A stretch of DNA of 64,000 bases, from the NCBI GenBank assembly GCA_026008535.1, contig BRKX01000006.1, positions 1,696,501 through 1,760,500 of the forward strand. Reading direction: 5' to 3'. Shown piece by piece: positions 10,182 to 22,658 of the stretch (its first letter is position 1; each line of letters opens with the position of its first letter). The DNA is from Perilla frutescens (taxonomy: Eukaryota; Streptophyta; Magnoliopsida; Lamiales; Lamiaceae). The notes beneath the pieces were generated by a model. It made no database searches, was not told the origin of the DNA, and was given only the letters and a program-made list of their open reading frames with translations. The position numbers and the translations under genes are program-made.

Positions 10182-13100
10182 TTATATTGGGGCTTCGACT
10201 ATTTCGTATGCTCTGGTGTACATATGCCTCCTGCAGATCCATGCAATTTGGCCATCATCCCTGTATCTGACTCGCCACAATCCAAACTTCTCAGCAATGT
10301 CTCTTCCAGTCGAACATCCATGGTCCCTCAAGAAGTCTACCAGCCACTGCTGAGCTGCTCTGAGATGTTCTTGTTGTATGTCTCTCGAGCTCGTGTTTCT
10401 GTTCCTGTTTCCAGCTGCAGCAGCCCCAGCAGCTGCAGCAACCCCTGCAGCCCCAGCAGCTGCAGCACCTGCTGCTCCGTAGAAAATGGGAGAATCGATG
10501 AGATGTGCTACCTCCCTACCTAGATCAGGTATCATCTCTCCCATACCTACTGCTAAATGGGCTCCAATTTTGAGAGCAAATGTTACAAGTTTCATGAACT
10601 TTTTCATATATGGAGCCAGGCACTTCACTGTGATGTTATCCACCTGCATGAGTTCACAGCCAATCTGATCTTCAACCACATGCATTTCTCGTCGGTATTC
10701 ACACAGCGTATGCAGCCGGAGTGCTGTCATGCCGGTTATGATGCTGGTGATTAATTTCCTCGAGTAGTTCTCAGTTCTGACAAAATAGAACATGTTCGGT
10801 GCTTTTCTTTCTTCAAGCTGGATATTGTAGTTCACTAGGTAGTTCACTTTGAGATGCAGTTCAATCAGAAGCCTGTGTTCGTAATATCTCAGGCCTTGAA
10901 TTTCCTGCTTGACATCTCTGATTTCTTGCTCAATGATCTTTAGTCTCTGCAGAACTGCTTCGACACCCTTGGCTATCCCGGCAAATGATGGCTCGACTGA
11001 GCTGGCTATTTCGTCAGTTGCAGTTTCTGGCCTGTTCTCCTGAGGGACTTCAAGTTCCATGGCAAGGTTATACAGGTCATGGTATCTGCAATGAAGTACT
11101 TCTCTGAAGTCATCGTCTGACAATAAATCTCGAGCAAAATCAAAACCAGGTCCTAGAATCTGGCTTCCTGAATCCACGACTGAATCCCACGTGTGCTGAT
11201 AATCATAGATGCCGTCAGCAGGAACCGAGAGCAGTGCCCTCCTCAATTGGTGCAGAGGGACAAACTGGCTTCTCCGGTGTCTGGGCGGTATCAGATTTTT
11301 CACACATTCGCAACGAAGAACATACTCCATCAGGGTGATCCCGTGGCAGAGGCTCTGTATTGCTGGAATTATGAGCTGTTGGAAGAGCCTGAGCATTTCT
11401 GTAGTGCTTTTTGTGGAGCATGCTAGCACATCAATGGAATAACCTAGTTGCCCTCCAAGCTCTACACGAATGTGGATTCCATTCATATTGATCGAGATCA
11501 GGTACTTCTCAAGACTATACGATGCTCCATGTTGGTTCTTCAACCCCATGATTTTGTTATGCAAATGTACCTGGATTTGAGGAAAGCAATTGTCTTACAG
11601 TCATTTAATTCCTATATATTTCAAGAGATACGAGCATAAGACGACTGGAAGAAAGTAAGACGAGGATAACTTACCTGCAAGCGAGGAAAGAAACCCGGTG
11701 TGAGGAACATGTGGCTCGAGTCATCACATTGAAGCCGTCTGCCTACATAATTGTTATCCGGAGAGTTTACCGGCCATCTCTGAGGTCTCCACCTGCCTTC
11801 TTCCAAGTTGGAAGGGATCAGTAGAGGCGAGTCCGGATCTGATGGATTGAGTTCACAACAAAGCTCCAGTTTCAGCATCATTTGGATAAGATCATTGGCT
11901 TCCAGATTCTCAAAAACATTTAATCCTATTCCAGGGATGTTAATGTTACTCTGTAAGTTTCCAATTAAAATCTTCTCCAAATCTTTTCTGCATATGAATC
12001 CATTATTCTCACTTGAGCTTTGCTTTCTCACATCTAGTCTTATTAGCTGACTGAGTACCTCACCACAAAACCACTCACAATCTAATATTAAGAACAGCAG
12101 ATCATCAAAATATATAATTTCTCCGATATGGTGCAGACTCGTAGCCACTGCTTTCCTCCTCATCTCTACCTTCTCTTTATTGTCATGCCTTGATCGGATT
12201 CTCAGTGATGGAACCTTGACTTGGCATAGATCCTCGAACTCCTTCCACCTCATGGCTGGCTTCTTGTGGTTTTCCTGTCTCCAATCTGATAGCAGCTCTG
12301 CAACGTCGTTGCAGAGCTGGTACACCTGAGGAACTCTTTCAAGAATGGTTCTGCTTGTTTTTCTGATATGATGGCTGAGCTTACTGACTGATGCTGATGA
12401 TCTTGCATCGACTGTAAACACAGTCGGATAGAATTCGACAAAACCTTGGAACTTATCTCTCAGTTTTTGAATCACACTCACAGTGCCCTGCAAGCTACCG
12501 GATTGTTGATCCGTTCTGTCGGAGTGAGTTAGCACGATTGTTACACTGGGGAGCATGCACTGCTGAACTGCTCGTCTAGAGTTGGAAACAACGAACCTCA
12601 GCCAGTATTGGATGTCTTCTTCTATCTCACTGGGGGTTTTCGTTTCTCTATTGCTTGGCTTCCTGAATAAGCTGGATACGATGAGAAACAAGGACGGGCT
12701 GCCATGACCGGGAAACATGAGGTCGTGCAGCGAATAGAACTCGTGCTGCCCTGCAAGATTCCATATTGAGATCTTGGTCTCTTCGTCCCTGCATGCTTTG
12801 ATCTTCATCCCCGGTGCCCTAACAGCTTGCTCGACCGGGTTCACCAGAATCCTCACTTGATCCAAGTAGGGCGGCAGCTTTGAAGGGGAAATGTTGTGTG
12901 ATATCGAACTGCAGAGTGTAGTTTTGCCTGCACATTCTTGACCACAGAGGAACACCCTGCAGCTTTTAGGCACAGCCATTTGCATGTCCTTGAGCACATC
13001 AATCTCGGGTTCATCCTTTTCGTTCTGACCTAATCTTTGATACACAGCTTCTGCTTTGCCAGCAAGATGGAGGGGAGTCCTCGCGAGATCAATGTCCTCG

Positions 13101-14425
13101 ATCCAAGGATTCACATTCATCGTCTCCAAAATAGCCTGCAACACAGCTTCACCCCTCACCCCTTTGCAGCCCTGCAGGGATAAGCGCCTAAGAGCCGCGT
13201 TCCTCTCCAAAGCCTTAAAGATATGGACTATGTTGTCGGGTTTCAGGCTCTCATCGTCATGTATCCCCAAGAACGTGATGGTTTGGTTGCTGCTCAGCAT
13301 CTGCACAAGGGCTGCATTCCCCTCCCTGCCAATCTTGGTCCTTCCCCCTCCTAGAGTAACTGATTTGAGAGCCGTGTTTGCTTGATTCTGCAGAGGTGAG
13401 AACTTGCTCAAAGGGCAGACTAAGTGCTCCACGCCTATCCCACCGAAACAGTTCCCATCAAGGTGCATCTTTTCCAAACTCTGGTTCTTGAATAGTCCAG
13501 CTGCAACATATATCACTCCCTTGTCTTTTAGGCACGTTTTTGACAGGTTCACCTCTTTAAGAGTTCGGTTCTGCTCAAGAACCCAACGGAACTGCTTTGC
13601 CCACCGCGACTTCAGCTTCACACCAGTCATGTCTAGAGACCTCACAGTCGAATTCCATCCCAATGAGCAAGCTACGCGGCATGCACCCGACACATCCGAC
13701 TGGTACACTCGGAGACTAGTGCTATCCGGTGTGAACTCAACCACCTTACAGCTTCTCTCTCTGTGATCAACGCTCCAAACGTGGACCTCCATTGATCTGT
13801 TCCTAGCCAGAACCGCTGAGATCAGAGGTGTGGCTGTGATTGGCTTCGAGTCGAACACTGTCAACATCTTTAGAGCTGTGTTCACTTCAATCATCTTGGA
13901 TAGCTCTTCAGCTCCCTTTGATCCAATGGAGTCCCCCCATATTTGCAGCTCCTCCAAGCTCCGGTTTTCCTTGAGAGCCGAGGCCACGGCCACTGCTCCC
14001 TCCGAGCCAATGCATGATTCGGAGATCACGAGTTCTTTGATCCATTTGTTTCCCCTCAGAGCCTCTGAGAGCTCTGATAGGCACTCTGCATTGAACTTGT
14101 TTCGCTTGAACATCATCCGATGCATGCACGGGTTGTTCTCGAGCAGCATTCGAGCATCTCTCATCTGCTGCATCTCCCATTCAACTGAGTGGAACTCTAT
14201 CTCTCTCAATCCTGCTCCTTTGGCTGCTGCCAAAGCTTTGAGAATCTGGGAAAAGTGTGAGAAGCCGGTTTTCGAGATGTTTATGTTGATGGAGCTCTCT
14301 GTTTCCTGGAAACAAGATGAAGTTGGCTGAGAGAGAAAGATGGAGACACTCTGCAGCTCGAGGCTTCCTGATTCAAGGCCTTGCACAGCCCATTGGAGAT
14401 CTCTTGGTGTATCATTTGTTGCCAT
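10182..14425 (-). CDS. TRN1: TORNADO1-type LRR-Roc-COR protein
   Basis: Two exons, 14425-11675 and 11570-10182, joined in phase 0 across a 104-bp intron (CAG|GTAAG to TCCAG|GTA), give 1379 aa. That is almost exactly the length I recall for Arabidopsis TRN1 (about 1380). Residues about 60-430 hold leucine-rich repeats of the ribonuclease-inhibitor style (NTALKMLTVF, NRTLKEVNLS, NQSLEKMHLDGN). A Roc GTPase follows: P-loop GQECAGKT at 495-502, a DxxG-like NLAGQHE near 557 and a THSD guanine-specificity motif near 632. A COR-like region comes next. The C-terminal part has a striking alanine/glycine run (GAAGAAAAGAAGVAAAAGAA). TRN1 acts in leaf symmetry, vein patterning and auxin distribution. The first G3 residue is Asn instead of Asp, so GTPase activity should not be assumed. 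Confidence 0.95.
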
Positions 14426-15020
14426 TTTTTTTAATTTTTTTTATATTGATCAAGAAATATGGGAGCAGTTCTTACATGATCATGATCATTTGGTGGTATG
14501 AAATATGGGATATGATTGTTGCATCATTTTGGTTTTGATTGAATGTGAGTTTGATGTTTAGATATTAGTTTTCATTTTTCTTGAATCAAATATGTGCTGT
14601 ATGTATGGTATTCTTGGATTCTTTTCCCAAAGTTGCATTGCTAATCATTCTTTTCTTCATTTTCAAACATAAAAACAGGATATGTGGGAAACAAATAAGC
14701 CCAATTTAACTCATTGGGACAGGGAATCTTAAATAAAGTTCAAACTTTTTGACTTAAGCCACTTCATTTGGATAGTTTGTGTTCATATTTAAAATTTGTT
14801 ACCTGCCTGAAAAGGTACTACTGCTGATGCTACCCACATGCCTCCTTAGACTGATAATTTCGAAAATTACGTATTGATAACCAACGTTTGCATAATCTTA
14901 ACAAATTTAGCACGAAAACTGTTTCCTAAGCATAATTTGGTGGGGTCTGGTTTGAAATCGTGCTAGATTTGTTCGAGTATGTGAACATTGAGTAATTTTT
15001 GAAACATTGAAATGAAAATA
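14426..15020. other. Upstream region of TORNADO1
   Basis: AT-rich DNA directly upstream of the TRN1 start codon. It presumably includes the 5' leader and promoter, but I could not pick a single convincing TATA box or an upstream exon. Confidence 0.4.
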
Positions 15021-15026
15021 TTAGAT

Positions 15027-15326
15027 ACAGTAAAATCTCTATATAAGAATAATCTCTTTATAGTAATAAAAAGTTATGGTCACAATTCGGAACCAGTTAT
15101 AAATAAGAATAAAATTTATATTGTAATATTCCCGTGTTTTTTAGGACTATCCCTAAGAAATTTACGTCTATATAGTAATAAATTGACATTAAATTTTAAA
15201 TATCTATATAAAATATCTAAAATTATTAAATTATGTTACATTAAACTTAAGATGATATGAAATACTTATCTAAGGTTGCATGGTATACATGCATTTTTTT
15301 TTAACATTTTATAGAGATACATACTG
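15027..15326. mobile_element. MITE with ACAGTAAAATCTCTATA-type ends
   Basis: The left end ACAGTAAAATCTCTATATAA is matched by an imperfect inverted right end at about 15308-15326 (TTTTATAGAGATACATACTG). The total is near 300 bp, very AT-rich, without a coding frame that looks real. A family with TACAGTAAAACCTCTATA ends is widespread in plants, and this looks like a member. No target duplication was settled. Confidence 0.5.
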
Positions 15327-15329
15327 CAT

Positions 15330-16020
15330 GAATGAATCTCCTAAATCTAATATGTATACAAAATGTACGTGAATGATCTATATATATTTGATTTTTTTAA
15401 AATTCATGAATTTTTTTAAATTTGTGGGAAAAAAAATATGTTTCTTATTTTAGAATACAAAAAGGACACATTTTCAAATAATGTATAATGTATTCATATT
15501 TTTTTAATTATATTTTTTATACATAAACTTCTATTTAAAAATAATCTCCCCATGATATTTTAGTATAGTAAAGTTTAATTAATGTTGTCATTGTCGAATA
15601 TGGGAATTCCAACCATGAAAAGAGATGGGACCCTATTTCTTCAACTTTTTTTTTTTTTGAAAGCTTTTCAGCTGTGGGGAGCAAACTTTTTCTTCTCTCT
15701 CTCTTTCTTGATGCAAGAATTAAAGAATCCTAAAAATGCGGAGGAAAAGAAAAAAGGGAATTTTGCCAGATTGGGACAAAACTAAATTTGGGTTGTGGAT
15801 TTCATTTTAGGATAAAAATATGTCCCTAGACATCTTATTAGCATGGTGGAGACAACGATGGCCACATTTTCTCGTTAGTTAGGGTGGAACGGTGTAAACG
15901 AGCCGAGCTTATTCGAATATATAGTACTATCCCTCTAAAGGTAGCATTGAATTTATTTCGCGTTATGTACCCTCCATCATCATGTATACATTTAAGTTAG
16001 TGTTAATATATAAAAATAGT
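15330..16020. other. Intergenic DNA without recognised features
   Basis: AT-rich sequence with short homopolymer and CT tracts. The open frame at about 15582-15785 has biased, low-complexity composition and no recognisable motif. No gene or RNA is supported. Confidence 0.4.
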
Positions 16021-16022
16021 TA

Positions 16023-16460
16023 TTTTTATTTAGTAAATTACGTTTTTAGCCATTTTTTCGCTGAAAATATTTAATTACTCTTCATAAAATTGTAAGCTAC
16101 ACGACTAGAGTGCATTATTTGAATGCACGAATGAGATATGATTGTGTAGCAGTACAAATTAATATTGCTACACGAGCGGAATGCACGAATAAGTCCATTC
16201 GTGCAACATTATAAATTTATATACTACTGCACGAGTTGAGGTTATACGACTGAGCGTAGTCGTGCAATAATTCAAATTTACACTACTACACGAATGGAGT
16301 TACACAACTAAGTCTATTTGTGCAGCATTCAGACTTTAACATTGTTGCATGACTAGGGTACACGACAGATGGTTATTTTGTCCAAGTGGCTAGAAACATA
16401 TTATTTTTAAAATAGTGACTATAAACATTTTTCACCCAGTTAAAATGGCTATTTAAAAAC
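16023..16460. repeat. Inverted-repeat element containing 60-bp imperfect tandem repeats
   Basis: The outer parts echo each other inversely: TTTTTAGCCATTTT near 16045 against AAATGGCTATTTAAAAA near 16444. Between them, about 16085-16375 is a run of four to five diverged units of near 60 bp. Each carries a CACGA core, a CGACT/CAACTAAGT-like segment and CGTGCA, followed by an ATTTA-rich spacer. The CACGA/TCGTG words recur in both orientations, so RNA from it could fold. Confidence 0.55.
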
Positions 16461-16901
16461 TTTCCTCAATTTATTATTTGTTTTGGACTTTTCTAGTGTA
16501 TTTTTCTGTCTTATTTTTAAAAGAAAAATGGTATGAATAGAATTTGGTAAATTAGTTTGATAATATTTGAGAGCGATGGTTGAAAAAAAAAATGCTAAAA
16601 TTAACTCTAATAGTGGTGCAGATGTAACTGGGCCCATGAATTTTAAGGCCTAAAAAATGAAGTTGGCCCACTTATTGTTATTCCACAATAACAAAATCGA
16701 TCTTTTATGGAAAGATTCTTTGTCCGAATAAATTACCCAAAATTGCCTTAATTTTTGGGACCATAAACCCATCCGAGTTTTTTATTTTTATTTTATAAAT
16801 ACACATAATCTAATTTTTTCTGAGTGATATTTCATGCATAATCGATATGACAATATAAAAAATATGCGGTGATAATATTTTTGAGATGCTGATATAATAA
16901 T

Positions 16902-17475
16902 AGAAATTTCACTTTTGGTCTCATTAAAATAGAGTCAAAACACTTTTAATCTCGCATCCGACCTTTTTGATCCCGATGTTTATTTACTCAATATTTTTTG
17001 TTTAATTTTTTTTTTTCTCGGTCCCTAAACTAACAGATTACCTTATAACTGTTTGGGGATGTTAATTTTGAAAAAAAAAAGGGGACCACAAAAGTCGAGA
17101 AAATAAAATTTACAACAAAAATGTAAAAATTGAGATAAAAAAACGTGCAGAGAATGAAAATATGATTAGATATTTTATTGGAAATATAAAATCAACATGC
17201 TATATCTATATTATATCAAATGATTACAACACACATATTATAATGTTCTCGACTTTTGAGGTCTCAAATTTTATTTTTAACTTTTTTTTTAATTCTAAAA
17301 TTAACACCCCCAAACAACTGTGTGGTAAGTTGTTAGCTTTTGGGACCAAAAAAATCAAAAACGTAAAATTTGGGATAAAATATATCAATAAACATCGGGA
17401 CGAAAAACGTCATATATGAAACTAAAAGTGTTTTGAGTTTTGGCCTCATCCTAGTGAGACAAAAAAATGAAATTA
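16902..17475. mobile_element. Element with inverted arms of about 150 bp
   Basis: The left arm (from about 16902) contains TTGATCCCGATGTTTATT and AACTGTTTGGGG. The right arm (ending about 17475) contains their inverses, AATAAACATCGGGACGAAAAA and CCCCCAAACAACTGTGTGGT. The arms are imperfect but collinear. The core is AT-rich and non-coding. Long arms and the size fit a non-autonomous Mutator-like or foldback element; the superfamily is unproven. Confidence 0.6.
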
Positions 17476-17639
17476 TCCCATATAATAATAACCAGAAAAT
17501 ATGTCCATAAAATAATATCAACCAAAACGAAGGAGACATGAATCATGAACGCATTAAGACATCATTAAAATTGAATTATGTTCCTTGCCACTACACAACA
17601 CATCTATTTCATATTTTCATACAAAAATAGAAGTTTAAA

Positions 17640-18270
17640 ACTAGTTCAAATACAGAATCTGCAGTAAAATGAATAATGATATTCGTATTTTTATTGAAGG
17701 GAAAGCTAGCAGGCTTAACTCCCTCTTTATATTTCACGCTAGCAAATCAAACAGAATGCTCACATACAAATCTGAGACAAATACAACTCCCAGAAGAAGA
17801 GGAAGAAGAAGAAGAAAACTTCGCCAGTCATTAGAGCCGAAAAACGGGAGGGAAAAAATGAATACAAAAAAAAAAGAAGAAAAAAGAAAAAGAAAACTCT
17901 CTACCTTTCCAATGTCGTACCAGCAGTAGTGTTTTGTGTTGAAGAGTCGCACAACAAATAAAAGCTCGAACGGATCCTCCAAAGTATATCCCGCAATCTG
18001 ATTTACACCTCAAGCAAAATGCTGATAAAAGGAACCTAAGTTATGTTTCAAAATCAACCCCAAGCCTTCACAAAATCCCATTTGAACAGATGTTTCTCTT
18101 TCTTCAGGTGTGTGCTTTAATCCAAGATCCCTGTTAGCTCTGTGTAATCGCATCATTATAAACTGATATATATATGTGTGTATATATCTATGAGGGATAC
18201 ATACGAATTCACAATCCATGAGTTCTCAAAAATCTGGTGTCCTACATTATCTTCATAACACTGAACTTTC
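17640..18270 (-). other. Probable 3' UTR of the two-RRM gene
   Basis: This stretch follows the stop codon at 18271 on the minus strand. It contains pyrimidine-rich and A-rich tracts and no convincing open frame. The 3' end of the transcript was not placed. Confidence 0.35.
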
Positions 18271-20941
18271 CTAAGCAGCAATCCCTGAAGAAATGGAGAA
18301 AGATTTAGTACAAAGTTGAATTTGCCTGAACAGCACAAAAATCAGATAGTACAATTTAACCACTCCTCATCTAAAGCCCGTTTCAAGTTTCTAAAGCAAT
18401 CAGCATTTCTCATTGTAAGTATCGAACACTATCATCTTTTACAGCTTTATGCACGTCTGCATAACTGATGCCAGAAAGAAATGTTGTACATTATCAGTGG
18501 TCACGTGTTGATGTTTGCGGATGTTTCTACCAAAACATCTAAAATGACATGTGCCCACATGATCATAAATACGATCAATCTGTTAGCCAAGAAAGAGAGC
18601 TTTCTTCTTCTCTAGGTAACTTATACATTCATTGGTGCATACCTTAATGTTTTTCTATGGCAAATTAGTTAGTCTTTTTTTATGTAGTGACAGATTTCAG
18701 TTGTAGCAAACTATAACGACAAAAGCAACCAAAAACGAGTGAATGCAAAAGTGCAAATAAATAGTCCATAGATAGCTTCAATAATTTTAGAAAAGTGGCA
18801 CTAAAAGCAGTACTCGAATCAGACTACAGTAAACACGTCTATTTATTACGCACCAATGAGTGGCGAATGGAATACTGCCAACCTTTTCGGTGCACAAACT
18901 AGGATTATAACTTCAAGTTTTCAATTCAGATGCTTCAGCAAGTGAATTAATACTGGAAAAACGTAGCACCTAGTTCCACAATATCTTTTTGCTAGCATAG
19001 AGGTATAGAATACAATGGAAAGAAAAGATAATATCCATCATATAAGTTTCATTGCTTACATAATTACATTATAAGAAAAGGGAAAATATTTCCATCAAGA
19101 AAAAATAAATCTGGATGATCAGGTTCAGCAACTTCAATGCACAGCACAAGAACAAGAAGACACTCAAATATAAGGAAATAAAGAGGGGTGCAATTTTAGA
19201 TCAAGAATAAAAGAAGTATTACCTCTACTGGATTGCCTATTTGGAAGGTCATAGCTGACCACATAATCCTCAGAATCTTTAGCAGCAACATCTTCCGAGT
19301 TTCCGAGCCCATAACCAAATGAATTAGCATTATCCAGATCAGAATTTGCAGTTTGCCAAGTTGGGTCACCATATACAGAACCAGTGCGGTAAAAGTCCCC
19401 GTAGGATCCCTCATAATCACCAGTTGAGGTAGCAAATGAAGATGTTGTGGCTATACCTGTCCCCGTGTTTCTTCCAAATCCTCCTGCTCCCACTGCATAA
19501 CTGTTATCTCCACCTCTATAGCCAAAGTTTCCACCGCTGTAGCCAGAAGAATTTCCTCCAACGGACCCAGCAATAGGGGAAGAGCCCCAGTTTGCTCCAT
19601 TGTTTCCAAAGACTCCGAAACCACCACTGCCAGAACCAAAGTATGAAGCAGATCCGGCACTATTTGGAGAAGCATTAAGTCCACCATTTCCCCATACGTT
19701 TCTAGAAGACGAGTTTAGAAAAGAATCACCTCTGCTGCTACTTCCATTGTAACCAATAGGCGTGCTATACCTGCTCTGATTACTGGCAAAATAGGGGTTC
19801 AGAACACGGCCATAACCAAGGTTGTTGTTGAAGTTAGAACCCCCTCCGAAGCCACTGCTCAGACCTTGCTCCATATTCACACCCAGTCCATATCCAGGAG
19901 AACTAAAAGGTGAGAAACCAGTGCGACCACTAGCTAATGGATTATATCTGCCATCCATCCTAACTCCATAACCTCCAACTGAGCTTAGATTATATCCCTG
20001 GGGATAGTTATTGAGGAAGTTGTTGGCTCTAGTAAAACCATAGTTATAACCAACAAGTGGGCTCCGGCTGGGTCCCGGAGACAATTCTTTAGGAACTGCT
20101 CGCTTTACCTCAACCATTTTACCATTGAGTTCATGAAAAGTTTTGTGCAACACCCTATCTACTGCCTCCTCTGAATCATATGTTATAAACCCAAAACCTC
20201 TTGGCCTCTGTGTATTGTGGTCGTACATCACTACAACATCCGTTATGGTGCCAAACTGATCGAAATAACTTTTAAAATCATTCTCAGTGACAGTAGATGC
20301 TAATCCTCCTACAAATATCTTTTTAGTGCGTCCAGGTCCTGGCGAACCTTGCATGCTACCACTGCTTCGATTTACAAGGTGTTGGTCATCCCTTGGAACA
20401 GCTTTCTTGGCTTCTACCTGAAAGATTAAATGAAAAGAACACCTAGCAGTGAGAAAACTGTAAATTGCATCAACAGAAGAATCATGAAACTTAGACCAAG
20501 GAGGGAAAAAGAAGCAATCAGCATCCATTTTTTGACTATAAGCCAAAGCAAGTAAACTTTGCGTTGTGTAAGGCAGAAAAAGATTGACAACCGACTCAAT
20601 TAGCTTCTACTGTACCGAGGCATTGGGTTTTAACCAAAAAAAAAAACTATTATTTGGCAACACAAGCTGAGTGCTTCTAATGCATTCTAGTCTCCATATA
20701 ATGCAACCGACCAACTTACAGTTCGTCCATCAATCATGTGCTTCTCCTTAACCACCCTCTCAGCAACGACAGGGTCTGCAAAGACTACAAAGCCAAATCC
20801 ACGAGCACGACCGGTGGTTCGGTCTCTCATGATCACTGCCTCCACAACATCCCCATATGTTTCAAAATAATCTTTAAGACGATCCTCATTCGTGTCCCAA
20901 GAAATCCCACCGATAAAGAGCTTACCTTGATCCACCTCCAT
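18271..20941 (-). CDS. hnRNP A/B (Musashi-like) protein with two RRMs
   Basis: Three coding exons, 20941-20720, 20417-19223 and 18284-18271, give 476 aa. All junctions follow GT-AG and phases close. RRM1 spans about residues 6-80 (RNP2 LFIGGI, RNP1 RGFGFVVF). RRM2 spans about 106-183 (RNP2 IFVGGL, RNP1 RGFGFITY). The rest is rich in Gly, Ser, Asn and Tyr, typical of plant hnRNPs that form condensates. The last coding exon has only 14 bases and supplies a GIAA ending, the same short tail I recall from plant relatives. The likely role is mRNA binding, splicing, stability or translation control. A leader intron is likely, since an acceptor AAATTGCAG lies just before the ATG. Arabidopsis counterparts as I remember them: At5g55550 and At4g26650. 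Confidence 0.92.
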
Positions 20942-21900
20942 CTTTTCTGCAATTTAGAGAAGATTACATCAAAATTAGGAAATCCTCCATCAGACCAAAC
21001 CGTAGAAAATGTAAACAGAGAGAATGAAAGGAGAAAAACAACCAAAAGAAGGAATACATAATTAAAACAATAATATCTCCGATTCAGCATTAATTCAATC
21101 ACAATCAAATATTGGCAGAATCAAAATGAATTCAATGATCCAATAGAATGCGCGAATCAATTCAACAATAAAGCAAAAACACATAGGAATTGAAAAAAAA
21201 AATCCCAGAGTGCTAATCATCAAAAGATAAATGATAAATCTAATAGATCCAAGAACAAATATACGGCCAGCCAACAAGAAAAACGTTTACCTTATCCAGA
21301 AAATCAGGCACTGATCAAATACGAAATGCAGGATTTACAACAAAATCATCGGATCCTTCAATCATCCAACAAGCAAGAAAAAATAATACCTTATCCAGAA
21401 AATCAGGCAGGAATCCGGTAGCAATCACTGATCAAAATACGAAGTGGGAAACGCAGGATTTAATGTAAAATCATCGGATCCTTCGTTCATCAATAAAGAT
21501 TCAATATTTGCAAACCTGAAATTCATAATTCACGGAGATCAGACAAACCCACGACCACAATAACAGCAATCATCATCAATGTCAGTTTCGCTTCGTTTAA
21601 AAAAAAAAAGAAAAAAAACTCACCATTGAAAGAAGGAGAAAAAGATTGGAAATTCGAGCTAAACCAAGATCTAATGAGAGGAATATACATAAATGAAAAC
21701 AAAGGGTATGCTCATCCTCTCACTTTCCTTTCTCTCTCTTCTCTTCTCTCTCCCCTCCCAAAGGTCCTTCTCTTCCTTTCTTTTTCTTGGTTATTCCACT
21801 CCTTTTAAACAAAATCAGAAGAAATGGAATTCCTTAGCTTAGATGAGAGGAGATATTATTTGCATTTTTTTATATATCTATATATATACATACACAATCA
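20942..21900 (-). promoter_or_regulatory. 5' leader and promoter region of the two-RRM gene
   Basis: On the minus strand this holds a leader with at least one probable intron (acceptor TTGCAG, 5 bases before the ATG). Further up is a GA-rich tract (21719-21775), then a TATA-like run near 21868-21890. Two segments at 21284-21340 and 21390-21460 share ACCTTATCCAGAAAATCAGGCA and ATCAAATACGAA-like words, a small internal duplication. Confidence 0.45.
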
Positions 21901-22127
21901 ATATAAATATATCATGTAAGAGAGAAAGAGGGGTGTTTATGGCATTCTCGGCAAAATGTCTGGTGCAACAAATATTTCAAGTCCAACGTAGATGACAGCA
22001 GATGTTGAGCTTTTCGAATGCAACTATATTATCATTTACCTCAATTTTCTTTAAAACATGCTTTTATATCTCTATATATATAATATAATTGGGAAATGAG
22101 AGTCCTGAGTTTCGAACTCGAGCTCTT

Positions 22128-22176
22128 TTTTTATGTCGAAGATAACTCACAACATTTATCAAGTGTATACGCACGG
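22128..22176 (-). mobile_element. 3' fragment of a tRNA-derived SINE
   Basis: Read on the minus strand, this ends GTTATCTTCGACATAAAAAAA, matching the tail of the fuller SINE at 22440-22658. It is followed by AGAGCTCGAGTTCGAAACTCA, the target-like sequence that also borders the next copy. Only about 50 bp remain. Confidence 0.55.
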
Positions 22177-22195
22177 AGTAAAGTTATGAGTTTCG

Positions 22196-22418
22196 AACTT
22201 GAGTTTTTTATTTTTATATCGAGGATAACCACTATCACTATTGAAGTGTGTGCACACTAGGTAAATTTCGCTCATGCGTAATAGCCTGCAAATCCTACAG
22301 AAAAATGTAAATTACACTTGAAAAATCAATTGTGGCAAACGAACAACTAGTAGTGTCGGTGAGATTCGAATTTGAGACATTTTGTCTCGAAGTTACACCA
22401 TTCCATCACTAGGCCATT
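22196..22418 (-). mobile_element. Diverged tRNA-derived SINE
   Basis: In minus orientation it starts AATGGCCTAGTGATGG (A box-like), has AAATTCGAATCTC (B box-like) about 40 bases later and shares GCAGGCTATTAC with the younger copy. It ends GTTATCCTCGATATAAAAATAAAAAA. The internal promoter layout marks it as a Pol III SINE. It is more decayed than the copy to its right. Confidence 0.7.
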
Positions 22419-22439
22419 TTCAAGAACTCGAGCCTTTTT

Positions 22440-22658
22440 TTTTTTTATGTCGAGGGTAACCCGCAACTGCTACTGTGGTGCGCACTGGGTAAACCCCGCC
22501 CCTGTGTAATAGCCTGCAAACCTACACAGGGGAGGTAAACCACACTTGGCAAACCAGGTGTGACAGGCTCACACCTAGTGGTGTTGGTGGTGGGTCGAAC
22601 TTGAGACCTTTGGCCTCAAGAAACACAACTCCACCACTAGGCCATCCCCAAGGGGACA
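22440..22658 (-). mobile_element. Full-length tRNA-derived SINE with target duplication
   Basis: Read on the minus strand, GATGGCCTAGTGGTGG is an A box and CAAGTTCGACCC a B box, as in tRNA genes. An unrelated body follows, ending in GGTTACCCTCGACAT and a run of A. The 15-bp sequence AACTCGAGCCTTTTT occurs at both sides (22425-22439 and 22659-22673) and is a target-site duplication. Length is about 219 bp. It is non-autonomous and would need LINE enzymes. Relatives lie at 22196-22418, 22128-22176 and 24549-24705. Confidence 0.85.

Noticed and set aside
10224..10523. Ser/Cys-rich frame on the plus strand
   Set aside because: It is the reverse reading of the alanine-rich tract in the TORNADO1 coding exon.
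13830..14330. 166-codon frame opposite TORNADO1
   Set aside because: A shadow of a well-supported coding exon; no independent motif.
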